The notes beneath the pieces are model-generated. The model was given only the letters and a program-made list of their open reading frames with translations, had not been told where the DNA came from and made no database searches. Shown here one piece after another: positions 45,841-57,550 of a stretch of 64,000 bases of DNA. The position numbers and the translations under genes were made by a program. Within the stretch, counting starts at the first letter, position 1. Each line of letters opens with the position of its first letter. Origin of the DNA: Apoda limacodes (Eukaryota > Arthropoda > Insecta > Lepidoptera > Limacodidae); the NCBI GenBank assembly GCA_946406115.1, contig OX291550.1, positions 21,800,722-21,864,721 on the forward strand. The letters run 5' to 3'.

Positions 45841-47263
45841 TTCACGACTCGTACCAAATTAAATAATAACCTTGTCCTACTCGGCTGGGTTTAATAATTT
45901 TGCCTTAGTTTCACATCTACATAGCAGGTAATAGTATCTATCCACGTTCTAGCTCACTTCTAATCCTACATTGAACCTAATTTATATATATATATATATT
46001 TATATTTCATGCGAATCCTAATTCTGAATAAACGTTAATACAGTTTAATAAACACTTATTATGTTGACCCCTCCCCTAACAACTCCACCATTTATCCTGT
46101 GGTACCCTCCCCTCATGTAATGTACATTTTATTTCTAACTGCCCTTAACATGACTACACTAACAAAACCCGGTCCCTGACCTTTGCCAATGGTTTTAATC
46201 CCCGACACATACCTCATTTCTCAGTTGCTACATATCACCTACTCAACAAACCCTTTGAACAGATAATACTTATTAACAATAACCTATTTAGTTCAAAAGG
46301 AACACGCTACCAGGCATACCCGACCTGAACACCACCTAATACCTGCCATTGTCCTATCTTACCTTTAAGTACACTAAATTTCCTAATCCGATTTGTATAT
46401 ATATATATATATATACATAAGTACACTTCCCGTTTACATTTCAGTATCACACTTCCAATTTATTACCTTCATAAATAATATCACAATAGGTTAAACCCTT
46501 TCACATTACTGGTCCGCCTAGTAATAAAATATTTATCGACAATCAATATAATTTGGCAAGCAAAACCATGATCCAAAAGTATCCAAAAATCTGAATCTAA
46601 TAGCCCGTGAACGGTAGCAACGAATCTATAAAAGATGACCTAAACCTAACGTCTACATTCGATCGCACAGAATCACCCCAGACAGCTCCGTCGGCCAAAC
46701 ACCTCACGCTCGCGCCAAAACCCCGGGAAACTCCGAGTTCAAATCCCCGCTCGAGCGCACACCCTTTTCTCCCCCCGTTTATATTATTTGATATAATTTT
46801 CTTTCACCATATCGTATCCCTAAACTAACAACTTACAAAGTACATTTAGTCGTTTTAACATCTACTGTTTACTTTGTTAAGGTTACCTTCTACCAGACAT
46901 GAATCTTCCCGTTGGAGGAAGTTCACCTGGTCTAAGGGCCTAACAGACGTCACCGTCAAGTGAAACAGTAATTAGATGTTCGTACTTTGGAATACCCCTT
47001 TAACTAAACTTATAAACCGATAATTACACATATATACTGATATGTCTAAATGGCCTATGGGGATGACCCCAACTTACTAAGTCAGCGCTACTTAGTATAA
47101 AATTAAAGTACTGAGATGGATGAGGCCTACTTTAGCTAATATCTTAGTGACCTTATGACCTCACTTCTGCATTAACATTCCAAATGCTCGCTATCCCGCC
47201 TTTCAATGCATTCCCTAATCATAAAATAGCTCACTCTAACTCTTCAATAGTAAAATGATACAT
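45841..47263 (+). other. C-rich non-coding interior
   Basis: Strong excess of C over G on the plus strand; 46,081-46,140, for example, has 18 C and 5 G. Simple AT repeats lie at about 45,982-46,000 and 46,398-46,414. A patch at 46,607-46,828 is open for 73 codons and holds a tRNA box-B-like GAGTTCAAATCCCC at about 46,736-46,749. CCCCTTTAACTAAACTTATAA at 46,995-47,015 repeats the core of the array in the terminal repeats. Confidence 0.45.
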
Positions 47264-47600
47264 TTAGGCTGCACCCTACTTTAATGTACAGGTTTCTGCT
47301 TGGGTTTAAAATCGATTTCGCTGTCCTATGGCAAGTTCCAAACCGAAAATAACATGGCCTTCTACATTCTTTGACTAGCAGATTACTGCATTTGGTTGCG
47401 CGGTTTCTGTCCAAACCAATTTTTTTTTTTTTAATAAAATTACAGCCGAATTTCCCGTTTTCTATTTTTAATTCATAACTCGTTATCAACAAGTAGCGAG
47501 AGCATAATTTATTCCATGACATGTTAAATAACTACATAGCTAGAAAATTACTGTAATTTAATTTTTATATCGCATGTGATGTAACTGTAATCAAATATTT
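47264..47600 (+). repeat. Interior copy of the 3,858-4,165 dispersed repeat
   Basis: TTAGGCTGCACCCTAC at 47,264-47,279 and TAGAAAATTACTGTAATTTA at about 47,540-47,560 match the two ends of the host-flank repeat, with weaker similarity between. This is most simply a dispersed repeat that inserted into, or was captured by, the element's ancestor. Confidence 0.5.
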
Positions 47601-48791
47601 CCCCCCCTTTACGCTAAGTTGTGGGCCTATCTATAATATTTTTACGCCACTGGAAAACGAGCTCTATCTGAAACTAACATTGTCGACTCCCGCTACACAC
47701 CCGTATAGCAAAGGTATATGTGCGTTGGGGCCCTCTTAAGTGCTCGTTATTTTATTATGTCCTCCCCCTCCCCCAGCATATAAGACCTTTATTCCACAGT
47801 GCCCCCCCCCCCTCTAAATAATAATTCTACGTATATAGACAGTTCATTAAGGCCACACCAACTATACTGATCTCTAACCTATGTCCATACGGTAATACGC
47901 CTCGCGACAGGCCACTAAAGTCCATAAGGGGGCTCCCTTTTTTATAAATAGTACGGCTAACTCCTCCACTCTATCAGTTGACAATCACAAGTTCAAGAAT
48001 CCTTCCATAAAACACCTGCGAATTTATATACTTATCCACATCTACTTACGCACACATATACGTACAAACCAACACTCACAAGCTTATTCGAAACGTACTC
48101 ACAACATTAAGCTAAGGTCCATAATTATTGAATAGTGCTATCCAATAATAAATTTATTCGAATCTAGTTTTTAAACATTTTCTTAAACCTATGTTATGGC
48201 AATATGCATATAGGTACTACCACATAGAAGTTCAGATTGAACGAGACTAGTAAGATTTATCTTACGAATACCGTTCCCTAGGTTTCGGATGATTGAGATA
48301 TACGAGTATGTATTTATAAATAAGGTTATTAGATCATACCCCTGCCTACCATTCTATAAATGTAATTTTAATTTTGCGTATTAGCCGTAATTTTATGTCT
48401 ACATATTACTAGTAATGCCTTCCTATATCTAAGCCTAAGTCGTAGAATATATCTTACTATACTAGTACCTAGATAGATGTACTGTACTACCTAACTAAAA
48501 AATAAAAACCATTCTTTTACACTAATTTAACATGGTTTTATCCTAAACTTGGCCTACAATTCCCATATATGCTATATTAAAGTATGTGTCTATAACTAAG
48601 CTTAAGTAACAAACAACTACAAAATGCCTTCTAAACAAGATTTATATCTTGCTTATTGGTTCCATTCTGTCACACCAGTCACCAACTCAAATCCATTTTA
48701 ATGACCTCCCATCCGTTGTACGACAACAAAATGTAGGCTTTTACAAGCCTATTTTAGTTCTATATCTTATCCTGGTAACGGCAACACATAA
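47601..48791 (+). other. Right end of the interior, no polypurine tract
   Basis: Poly-C tracts occur here (11 C at 47,802-47,812). The last bases before the right repeat are GGTAACGGCAACACATAA, which is not purine-rich. No gene. Confidence 0.5.
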
Positions 48792-51700
48792 TGTAGAAAC
48801 CCCCCCCCGTTTATAAAAATAATAAAATTATAAATTTGAACTCACGTGGAGTATACCGACATACTCGCCAATTTGAATACGTGAAGGCATGTGTAATCCT
48901 AACATATTATTGTTGCCTTTATTATTACTAAACATTAATGATATTTTGTAACCGTTATTAATGTTATTATTAAAGAAAGCTATGCAGAGAATTAATATTA
49001 TTATTTGGCTGTGATCGTCTAATGGCGTAATCGTCTATTTGGACCCTCGTTGTGACCGATAATAACCCCAGATCCTAAGAGGTATGGATTCAATCAGTCC
49101 CAGGTGTGAAAGAACAAAATCAAAACCCTAATTTTACATTATACCTACATTAAAAGCAATGGCCTATAACTAATCCTTAACCGCAGAACCACTAAGTCCT
49201 GATTAGCATTAGACCAGAATTTAAATTACTAAATGCGAGTTTCAGATTAAAATATATGCGATTTATTATCCTAACGTAGTCGAAGTACCCTAGCCTAAGT
49301 CACCCTATTCACCAGCCTAGCTACCTCCTTACAACTCCGAACATGTCTCGTAATAACACGGTTACCCCTCGAACACGATAGGCCTTGAAGTTATAACGAC
49401 TATGACCGCATACCCCTTAAGTGAAGTCGTAATCCTATAGTAATGTATGAAATCGCCTTAAAGGAGAACTCTTAAACGGTAAGTAGTCCATCGATACACT
49501 AGTTATCTTGCCCTTAAGTAAACTTGTAACCTCATAGTAATGTAGGAAAGTCACCTTAAAAGGAAGAACCCTTAGACATATGAAAGTACTAACCACTAAT
49601 AACCTCACTGGCTTCCCCTTAACTAAAATTATACACTTATAATATAACGAAATCATTTAAGAGACAGACAGACCTATTTAATAACTAAATAAATTATTAG
49701 CAGGTACGCTATTGATCCCTTAATTAACCTATAACCTACACAACTAACCTGTCACCAGTTCTCTAGCTTGCGCTTAAGTGAAGGTCGGAACTAATAACAA
49801 CATATATAAGGCATTAGGGAGACAAGCGGACCTATTAAGTACATAGATAAATTATTAGTAGACTAGCTATCGATCTCTTAAGCGAAGTTATAAAACTGTA
49901 ATGTAATATGAAAGGTCACCATACGGATGAACTAACAGATTGAATATATATATAGATAAAACGAATATACTCGCGGCCTGGCCCTTACGTAAATTACACA
50001 ACCCTCTCAATAACACTTAAGAATGCACCACAGACTGACCGATAAGTTTAGTAATTGCATAAAGAGTCTGTTGACAACCCGTTAACAACCCCTAAGTGAA
50101 ATTATAAAGTCGTAATGGTATTCGAGAAGCCACCCCAAAGGCAATCTAAGTATATAAAAAGACTACCACTATCCTTACTAGCTTCTCTTCTAATCTAATC
50201 TTATAATAATATATGTAGAATCGCCGTAAAGACAAACTAACAAATTAGAAGTAAATGTAACCCTGAAATACCTCTACAGCCTACCCTTTAAATAAAGTTA
50301 TAACATAGTCCTAACCGTAGGTATCCAGAAATCCCCATACATTCATGATTATTATTTTACCACTGAAACTCACGCCATCTGTGTAATAATCGTGGAATTA
50401 CTCGGTCGATCGATATCTTAGCTAACTGTCTAATAATGGAGATATTGAGGAGGTCTTATAGAGGGCGCTAAGGGCGGACGATTTAGTATGGAAGTCTATC
50501 TAAATCTACCAATCCTAGTTTCCAGGTCGTTTACGGGTAACCCTAACTGGGAATCATCCAGGAAAATTCACATATACAACCATTCCTTAAGGGTTCGTAA
50601 GTTGTTCTATTCAGAATTATTGGGCCCGCCACCGAATTATCCCTTCGGCCAATTAAAGACTAACCGGTCAGACTTTCCATACATTTGCCTGTGCGTCGAA
50701 GTGCCCAGCTGGCGTCTCGTGGTCACGTGGGTGCGCAGAGTTCACATTTTAGTCTTCTGCGCAGGTACAGAGTCTAATCGTGTTACTCGACCTTCCTTCG
50801 ACTAATTTACGTTGGTTCGGTTTTGGTTTAGTATCTCGCGACCCGGTCAGTACGAATTTCGTTCTTAGATCTAAAATTGAGTTTATGGTTACAAGCTATG
50901 GCGATTATCTACACTAGAATATAAAGTTTATGAAAACAAGACTATAAAATTGAGACAAAACCTAACGCTCGCCTAACTCATACACTAGGTTGTTCCTACT
51001 TGATCGCTAAAATGAATATTGAAAATTAATTATGTATAACTTGAATTTGAATAGCCTTAAGGGCCTAGGGTACCGTCTGGCCTTAAGCGGTTGTCAATTG
51101 TATCGTACTTATTATCTGACTGACGTCTTGGAACCTTTAACAAGGAAGGTATATAACGACCAACTCCTGACAGACTCATAGATAGGTTTAATCAAACTAG
51201 CTTACCTTGTGGCTTCGCCCTCCTGTCATTTAGTAATTGAGTTAATAGATAACCTTTATCCTTCGTACACCGTGCCTTAAACTGTTCTTTAGGATAGGTA
51301 AGTAGTGCTCCCCGCCAACTCCTACATTTATAACGCTGCGGAGGTGGCAAACAACCAGACGACCATGTATTTATCCTTACTACTATGACTAACTACGGAA
51401 CTAAAGGGACCATCTCGTTATTATTTGAATATAACCTACGATCGGTCGGTTCGAACCCGAGGCTCCTTAAGTTTAAATAGCCGCTAGTCCGGAGAAGCTA
51501 TACTCGCCCGAAACATATGCCGTGCAAGCTAAGTTCACAAGAAATAATAAAATAGGTGTGCGATTACGCACATGGTTAAGTGGTGAATTGTTCATCAGAG
51601 TAATTAAGGCGACAGAACACCTAGTTTGACACACAATAAATATGTTTAAGGTGGATTGTAAGGAAGACATATCCACACTCAGGACCCGGCGCATTAGACA

Positions 51701-54700
51701 GATCAAGTAAGGGTTAGCCCTTTTCTGAGTGTTTAGAACTTAACGTTTCGGCCATACATACAACAATTCTGAGCCTCATCAGTTAGTAGAGAATTGTGTA
51801 TGGTTATACTAATACGTCTTCAACGGGGTGATTCATGGTGAAGAATAAAACAAATCCTGACCCACTAACGTCACCTCATAGCCTGTTAATAAAGTTAGGT
51901 CAAATTTGAAGTTCTGTCATCTTTATCTTAAATGGCTTAGTCAAAACATAACTTAAACAATATAAAACAATAAAATAAAGCTTAGATAGTCTAATTAAAA
52001 TTAGACTCGCTAGATTAATGTCGCGGCCCTGAAAACCATATGAGGTTTACGTTTATTTTTACACAGGAAACAAATATTTAAATATGAACACAATAATACT
52101 TAGCTTTCCAAATCTATCCGTCGCAATAATGGGTGGAGTGGAGGTACTATTTATCTATGGATTCCTTAAGGAGATTGGGTTAAAAATCCCACATTAAATT
52201 TTAGCCACCCATTACCTAAACGGCATCTAACAGTTCAGCTTCCCCACTCGACGCCGGTGAAGGGTGGAACTGGAGCCAACCCAGATTTAGGTTTTATCAG
52301 CCCCCTCACACCCTTAGATTCCTGAAGCCTGCAGTTATCCTAGTATGTCTCTAACATCAAGCCCCAATCTTCCCTAATCTTATAACAAGCCAGACCCCGC
52401 TTGAAGAACCCCTACTGTGATTGCCCCGTCCTCACCTACCTCTATCTACCAAGGGTCTGCTTGCTTTGGGGGGTCACCCATACCGCAACGCAACAAGACA
52501 TCGGGACTAAAATGATTGAGATAGTAAGTAGCGGATATAGAGATATCATTAACATAACCATCAATTACATGTAACATAACTGTACCATTCTAATGAGCGT
52601 CTACCAAAGCGTGTAGGATTTTCATCAATGAAGATACATATACACAGGACAGGATTCACACAAGGGTTGCCTGCCAAGTCATGTAAGCATGCCCCGTCAC
52701 CTCGAGTCCGATCAAAGCGCGAAGTCGATGCTTAGGACTTGCGTAGGGCTTTCATCAATAAGATATACATATACACAGGACAGGATTTACACAAGGGTTG
52801 CCTGCCAAGTCATGTAAGCATGCCCCGTCACCTCGAGTCCGATCAAAGCGCGAAGTCGATGCTCAGGACTTGCGTAGGGCTTTCATCAATAAGATATACA
52901 TATACACAGGACAGGATTTACACAAGGGTTGCCTGCCAAGTCATGTAAGCATGCCCCGTCACCTCGAGTCCGATCAAAGCGCGAAGTCGATGCTTAGGAC
53001 TTGCGTAGGGCTTTCATCAATAAGATATACATATACACAGGACAGGATTTACACAAGGGTTGCCTGCCAAGTCATGTAAGCATGCCCCGTCACCTCGAGT
53101 CCGATCAAAGCGCGAAGTCGATGCTTAGGACTTGCGTAGGGCTTTCATCAATAAGATATACATATACACAGGACAGGATTTACACAAGGGTTGCCTGCCA
53201 AGTCATGTAAGCATGCCCCGTCACCTCGAGTCCGATCAAAGCGCGAAGTCGATGCTCAGGACTTGCGTAGGGCTTTCATCAATAAGATATACATATACAC
53301 AGGACAGGATTTACACAAGGGTTGCCTGCCAAGTCATGTAAGCATGCCCCGTCACCTCGAGTCCGATCAAAGCGCGAAGTCGATGCTCAGGACTTGCGTA
53401 GGGCTTTCATCAATAAGATATACATATACACAGGACAGGATTTACACAAGGGTTGCCTGCCAAGTCATGTAAGCATGCCCCGTCACCTCGAGTCCGATCA
53501 AAGCGCGAAGTCGATGCTCAGGACTTGCGTAGGGCTTTCATCAATAAGATATACATATACACAGGACAGGATTTACACAAGGGTTGCCTGACCTTAACCC
53601 TAATCTTAAACGATTTCTTAACTAATCAGATCAGAGCCTAATTACGGGGTTTCTTCCCACAAAGTATCACAAAATTTACAACATCATGTTAAGAGACGCC
53701 GATCCCGGCAGGAGCCCTTTTCTCCACTAAATTTTCTGCAGAAATCGGCAATCTCTTTTCCTTTAAGAGTACATAGCCAACAATGTCAACAAACTACCTC
53801 TGCATTTTTAATAAGCAAGGGTTTTTCCCTTCTCTACTCCAAATTTACAACTAGAATCCCAACCAAAAAGTCAACCACTTTCAATTTTCCCCAACCAACC
53901 CTTCACTTTAACCAAGGTGGCATCTTACACGGTCCCTTACACAGTCCTTACGCCATGGTATAAAGGAAGTCCCTCACAAAGCCCCATAGTACAAACCCAT
54001 CAATAATAAGTTGACATTGCTAGCCTCAGTTCTCACAAAAGACACTTACTGATATTTGATGTAGGCGAAACGTGCACGGCGTCGGTATTAAATTTCTTCA
54101 AATCTTTGTTCGTCCTGTCCTTCCCGCTTCCTCAGGAATCTCGAGCACGGCCAGCCTCTCGGTACGACGACAGTGGAAAAGGGTGCCGCAACTGACGCCT
54201 ATCGCTTATAACCGTTCTCCCCTCCCCCCCGATAGACGCGGCCTGAACACGTGGCGTGTCTAGGGATTGTGGCGCCAGTTAATTTCTTCTTTATTTTACT
54301 TCCACGTGTACCCACGTGCTTCGCATTTTAGTGGCCAGTTACTTTATAGTAATAATCGAACAATCATATCGAAATCGTCACCCGATTCTACTAAACTCTT
54401 TACCTGCCGAACTAGTTTCTCCGCTTCTTTGTGACTCGATTATACAGCTTCGATTAATTTACACATTGAAGGCTCGTCGTAAGCGGCGCGGAGCCTACTC
54501 TACTATCCCTCTCGCACCCTACGATATTTATAACAATTAACTGAAAATAATCGATCGATATTCTCCATATATTTTAACCTCCTGGTTATCTGCTACTTTA
54601 CGAATCGGTCGTATTTAACGAGTAATTATTTTTCTTTGTGTTGATGATTTTAGGATCCCACTGCGATTTACGCCTTATGACGTAGGTACAACCATATTAA

Positions 54701-54945
54701 TCGAACCCCGGTGAGGACATCCGGGCCCCTCACTTACTTCATACTTCATTGATCTCCTTTCTATCCATTTATTAGGAGTATCCGATCGGTATGAATTACG
54801 AAGGTGATTAATCAAATTTATATTTATTATTGATAAATTCTATCTTTAATTCACCTGCTCTCTTAAAACTTAAATTAGCATGTCAACACCGTGTCGTGGG
54901 GTCCAGATTATTACAATTCTTTATAAAAGGCTTGGGACCACTACA
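48792..54945 (+). repeat. Right long terminal repeat (6,154 bp)
   Basis: Begins TGTAGAAA plus 9 C, ends GGGACCACTACA. It carries the same internal modules as the left copy at an offset of 13,291 bp: degenerate array, GC-rich block, 131-bp array, CACGTG sites and TATAAAAGGC at 54,922-54,931. Confidence 0.85.
52607..53590 (+). repeat. 131-bp tandem array in the right terminal repeat
   Basis: It has the same unit count and the same order of unit variants as the left array: at the T/C position the seven scored units read T, C, T, T, C, C, C in both. That shared pattern means the two arrays were copied as a block and have not since expanded or contracted independently. Confidence 0.95.
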
Positions 54946-54949
54946 AGGT
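54946..54949. repeat. Right target-site duplication AGGT
   Basis: AGGT follows the terminal CTACA, matching 35,495-35,498. Confidence 0.6.
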
Positions 54950-55844
54950 GTGAAACGTGGGAGCTTTTTATCCCAAAACGAAATCAATTTTATTGAATTC
55001 AATTTTATTACAATGTACCAAAAAACTATATTGTTATCAGAGGTAAAGAATAGCAAATCCCTGCGGAATACTTTGAGAAAAATGTACGCTAACGAGCATC
55101 CCAAAGCACTCAGCACTGAACACCCCCGTTTTTAATTTGAAACAACCTTTTCTTTAACACTTTAGACAAGAGTCTGCAATTTTAAAATTCTTTAAATTAT
55201 TTATATTGAAGATCAGATATTTTATGATAGGCAGTAGGTATTGTGACTATAATATATGTTATCCGAATAAACATAAAAATCCAATAGTCTATTGTTTTGT
55301 TATTTTATTACGTCACAAAGGATCAACAAATTGACCTCATTTTTGGCACAAGTAAGAGACACAGAAACTTTAATCAGATATATTTTTTTTTGTCTTGATC
55401 GAGTGTAGATATAGATAGAATAATAAAAATAATTATGAAGGTACATTTTTCTTGATTTAATAAAGTCTACTAAACTATATTAGATCTCGAATAGTAAGAT
55501 TTCACCATAAAACCGCAACTTCCTCACCGTCATAAGTGCCTAATCTATCACCGCCGCACTCACTCCCCGTCCATTAAGGATGTGCCGCCGCCCGACCGAC
55601 CACAGCGGGGAGCTAAAGCACTCTTCTTTCATATTCCCCAGCCTCACTATTATAGCCAGTTAATATTAAATATTAAATTTTAAAGTAAATATTTAATTCA
55701 TACACGAATCGTAGGCGTCAATAATTACTTTTATAATTTATTCAAAGTTTATTATCAGTTCTCATGAATGAATATATTTTATTGCGGTAAAAGTGACTTT
55801 GGATCTCGTTACTAGAACCTGCGCAAAGAACTAATTTGATCACA
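54950..55844. other. Right flank, no gene recognised
   Basis: A plus-strand frame stays open for about 60 codons just outside the element (to 55,135), lysine- and asparagine-rich, without a known domain. A GC-rich patch lies at about 55,550-55,620. Confidence 0.4.
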
Positions 55845-56085
55845 CAGCCCATCTGGTCCCAAACTCAGCAAAGCTTGTACTATGGCCAACAGTAACGATA
55901 CAAATGCTTTCATACTTCTTTTTTGCAAGTACATACTCGTACATACATATTATTCTTAGAAACACCTAGACTCAAGATAAACATAAATGTTTATATCGTG
56001 TGTGGTAATCGAACCCGCGTTCTTCGGTTCAGCAGACAGTATCCCTTCCAATTGGGCCAACTAAGACAGTCTCAAATTGGAAGTT
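55845..56085 (-). repeat. SINE copy, minus strand
   Basis: Related to 19,270-19,460: CATCTGGTCCCAAACTCAGC, then TGTGGTAATCGAACCCGCG (box B on the minus strand), then CCAATTGGGCCAAC. Confidence 0.6.
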
Positions 56086-57465
56086 TACCCTTTAACCAAA
56101 AACCTCTAAAAGTACAGCAATCCTTATGTTTATGACAAATATTATAAAATAAAAAATATCTTATAATATATGTTATCTGGCCATATTATCTCATTTGTAA
56201 AGACTTTCAGAGAAAATCCGTGTACTTGTACCGCAAATTAACTTATTCCTCTACAAAGTATCACTACTGAAGTTGATAATCTCTTTCTTCACCCTCAGTA
56301 TTACTCGGGCTCACCGCTGGTCCTAATAAAACTTAAGCTCCTAATTAGGAACAACAGAGGATACGTACCTATGTTTACTAATCCGTCAGCATACAAAAAA
56401 AATAGGGGTAGCCCTGTGTCGGAGCCTCGGCAGCTTAACTTTGGAGAATCGTGAATTTGATGCCACAATTTTTATGTTAAAAATAAACCGACTAAGTGTG
56501 AGTTAGACTAGCGCACCAAACACTAATAAAAATACACATTTTTTATAATAATATATAATAATATATTTTGTAGAGCTTCAAGGGAAGACTCCTTTAAAGA
56601 TTGGACATTCAGACTGACAACAAGACAGAAAGGAAGAAATACATACAGATTGACCCACAGGTAGTGTAAACATATAAATAGGGCTCTATTGGCACCTTGT
56701 GGAATGAAACTCTTAAAATCCTGCTAGGCTATAATTTGGCCTAAAGCTGCCAGTGATTAGTTACATGAATCTCCTTCATTTTCCATACACCCCTGCCCTG
56801 ATTTTAAACGTTTCATCAAATTCACGTCAAAAGGTACTAAAATTTATTTGATGCTGATATTTCATACTTAGCCAACAGGCCACCTTCTAAAACTTGTGAC
56901 AAAATTATTTAAAAAAGATTCGCGTCTACATATTTTATCTTGCGTTCGTAACAATTAAAATAGTCCTATTAATTATTTGTCTACTTTCCTAAGTGTGATG
57001 ACATTGTAGGCATATGATAATTAAATGTCGTTATTACCAAAATTATGTTTGCTTAGTGAAATCATAGTATTCCGCATCACTTGAACAAAAGGGTTAATTT
57101 TTTATCATTCTTCTTACAAAACAGCAAAAGTAGATGCGATAAATTCCCTTGATATTTCTTTGCTCTCAGAATTCACAGTTACGTTAGAGTGCAGACAAGC
57201 TCTAATGGCCCCTATTCACGGTGTTGTCGAGCGACACTTCAGTGAAACGACACATTGTGGTGGCGGAATATACCGGGAGCGAACACTGGACAAAGAATTT
57301 GAACATTATTCATCCTAAATCCTTATTTCAGACTTTCAAAGTTGAATGTGACATACCTACATTGGTAAGTAGGGATTTAATGTGTAATGGTGCTTTAAGA
57401 GGTAATTCCCAATTTTAAAGTGGTTTCAGTGATGCAGTTTTTAATTTTCCTATTTCAAGACATTG
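56086..57465. other. Intergenic stretch, no gene seen
   Basis: A short AAACCGACTAAGTGTGAG piece near 56,485 belongs to the dispersed-repeat families above. No gene. Confidence 0.4.
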
Positions 57466-57550
57466 CTACTATACGGCTACTCAGTTGCTTCGTTGGTAGT
57501 AGTCTGCCTGTGATCAGAAAGGTTGTGAGGTCGTTAGATTAAATATACAT
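57466..57550 (+). repeat. tRNA-derived SINE head (degraded)
   Basis: TACTCAGTTGCTTCGTTGG followed by CTGCCTGTGATCAGAAAGG and TTGTGAGGTCGTTAGATT resembles the typical lepidopteran tRNA-like SINE head, with a damaged box B. Confidence 0.4.

Larger units (their letters stand above)
35499..54945 (+). mobile_element. Giant non-coding LTR-like element, 19.4 kb
   Basis: Two direct repeats of 6,156 and 6,154 bp flank a 7,137-bp interior. Both repeats begin TGTAG and end CTACA, and AGGT flanks the whole unit, which matches integrase-type insertion of an LTR element. No open frame above about 105 codons lies in either repeat or the interior, and none shows gag, protease, reverse transcriptase, RNase H, integrase or env motifs. 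The interior does not start with a sequence I can match to a tRNA 3' end, and the bases before the right repeat (GGCAACACATAA) are not a polypurine tract. The plan is like plant LARDs (large terminal repeats around a non-coding interior that move with proteins supplied in trans). Alternatives are a recombined circular episome or an assembly duplication; the AGGT flanks argue against both. Strand is set by convention only. Confidence 0.7.

Noticed and set aside
35499..54945. Integrated viral segment (polydnavirus-like direct-repeat junctions)
   Set aside because: The repeats are far longer than such junctions, no viral gene family is visible, and the AGGT target duplication with TG...CA ends fits an integrase-type element better. 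Not excluded without a search.
35499..54945. Simple segmental tandem duplication
   Set aside because: It would not predict matching TGTAG/CTACA termini or a short flanking duplication. An assembly artefact remains possible and is listed as a refuting test.
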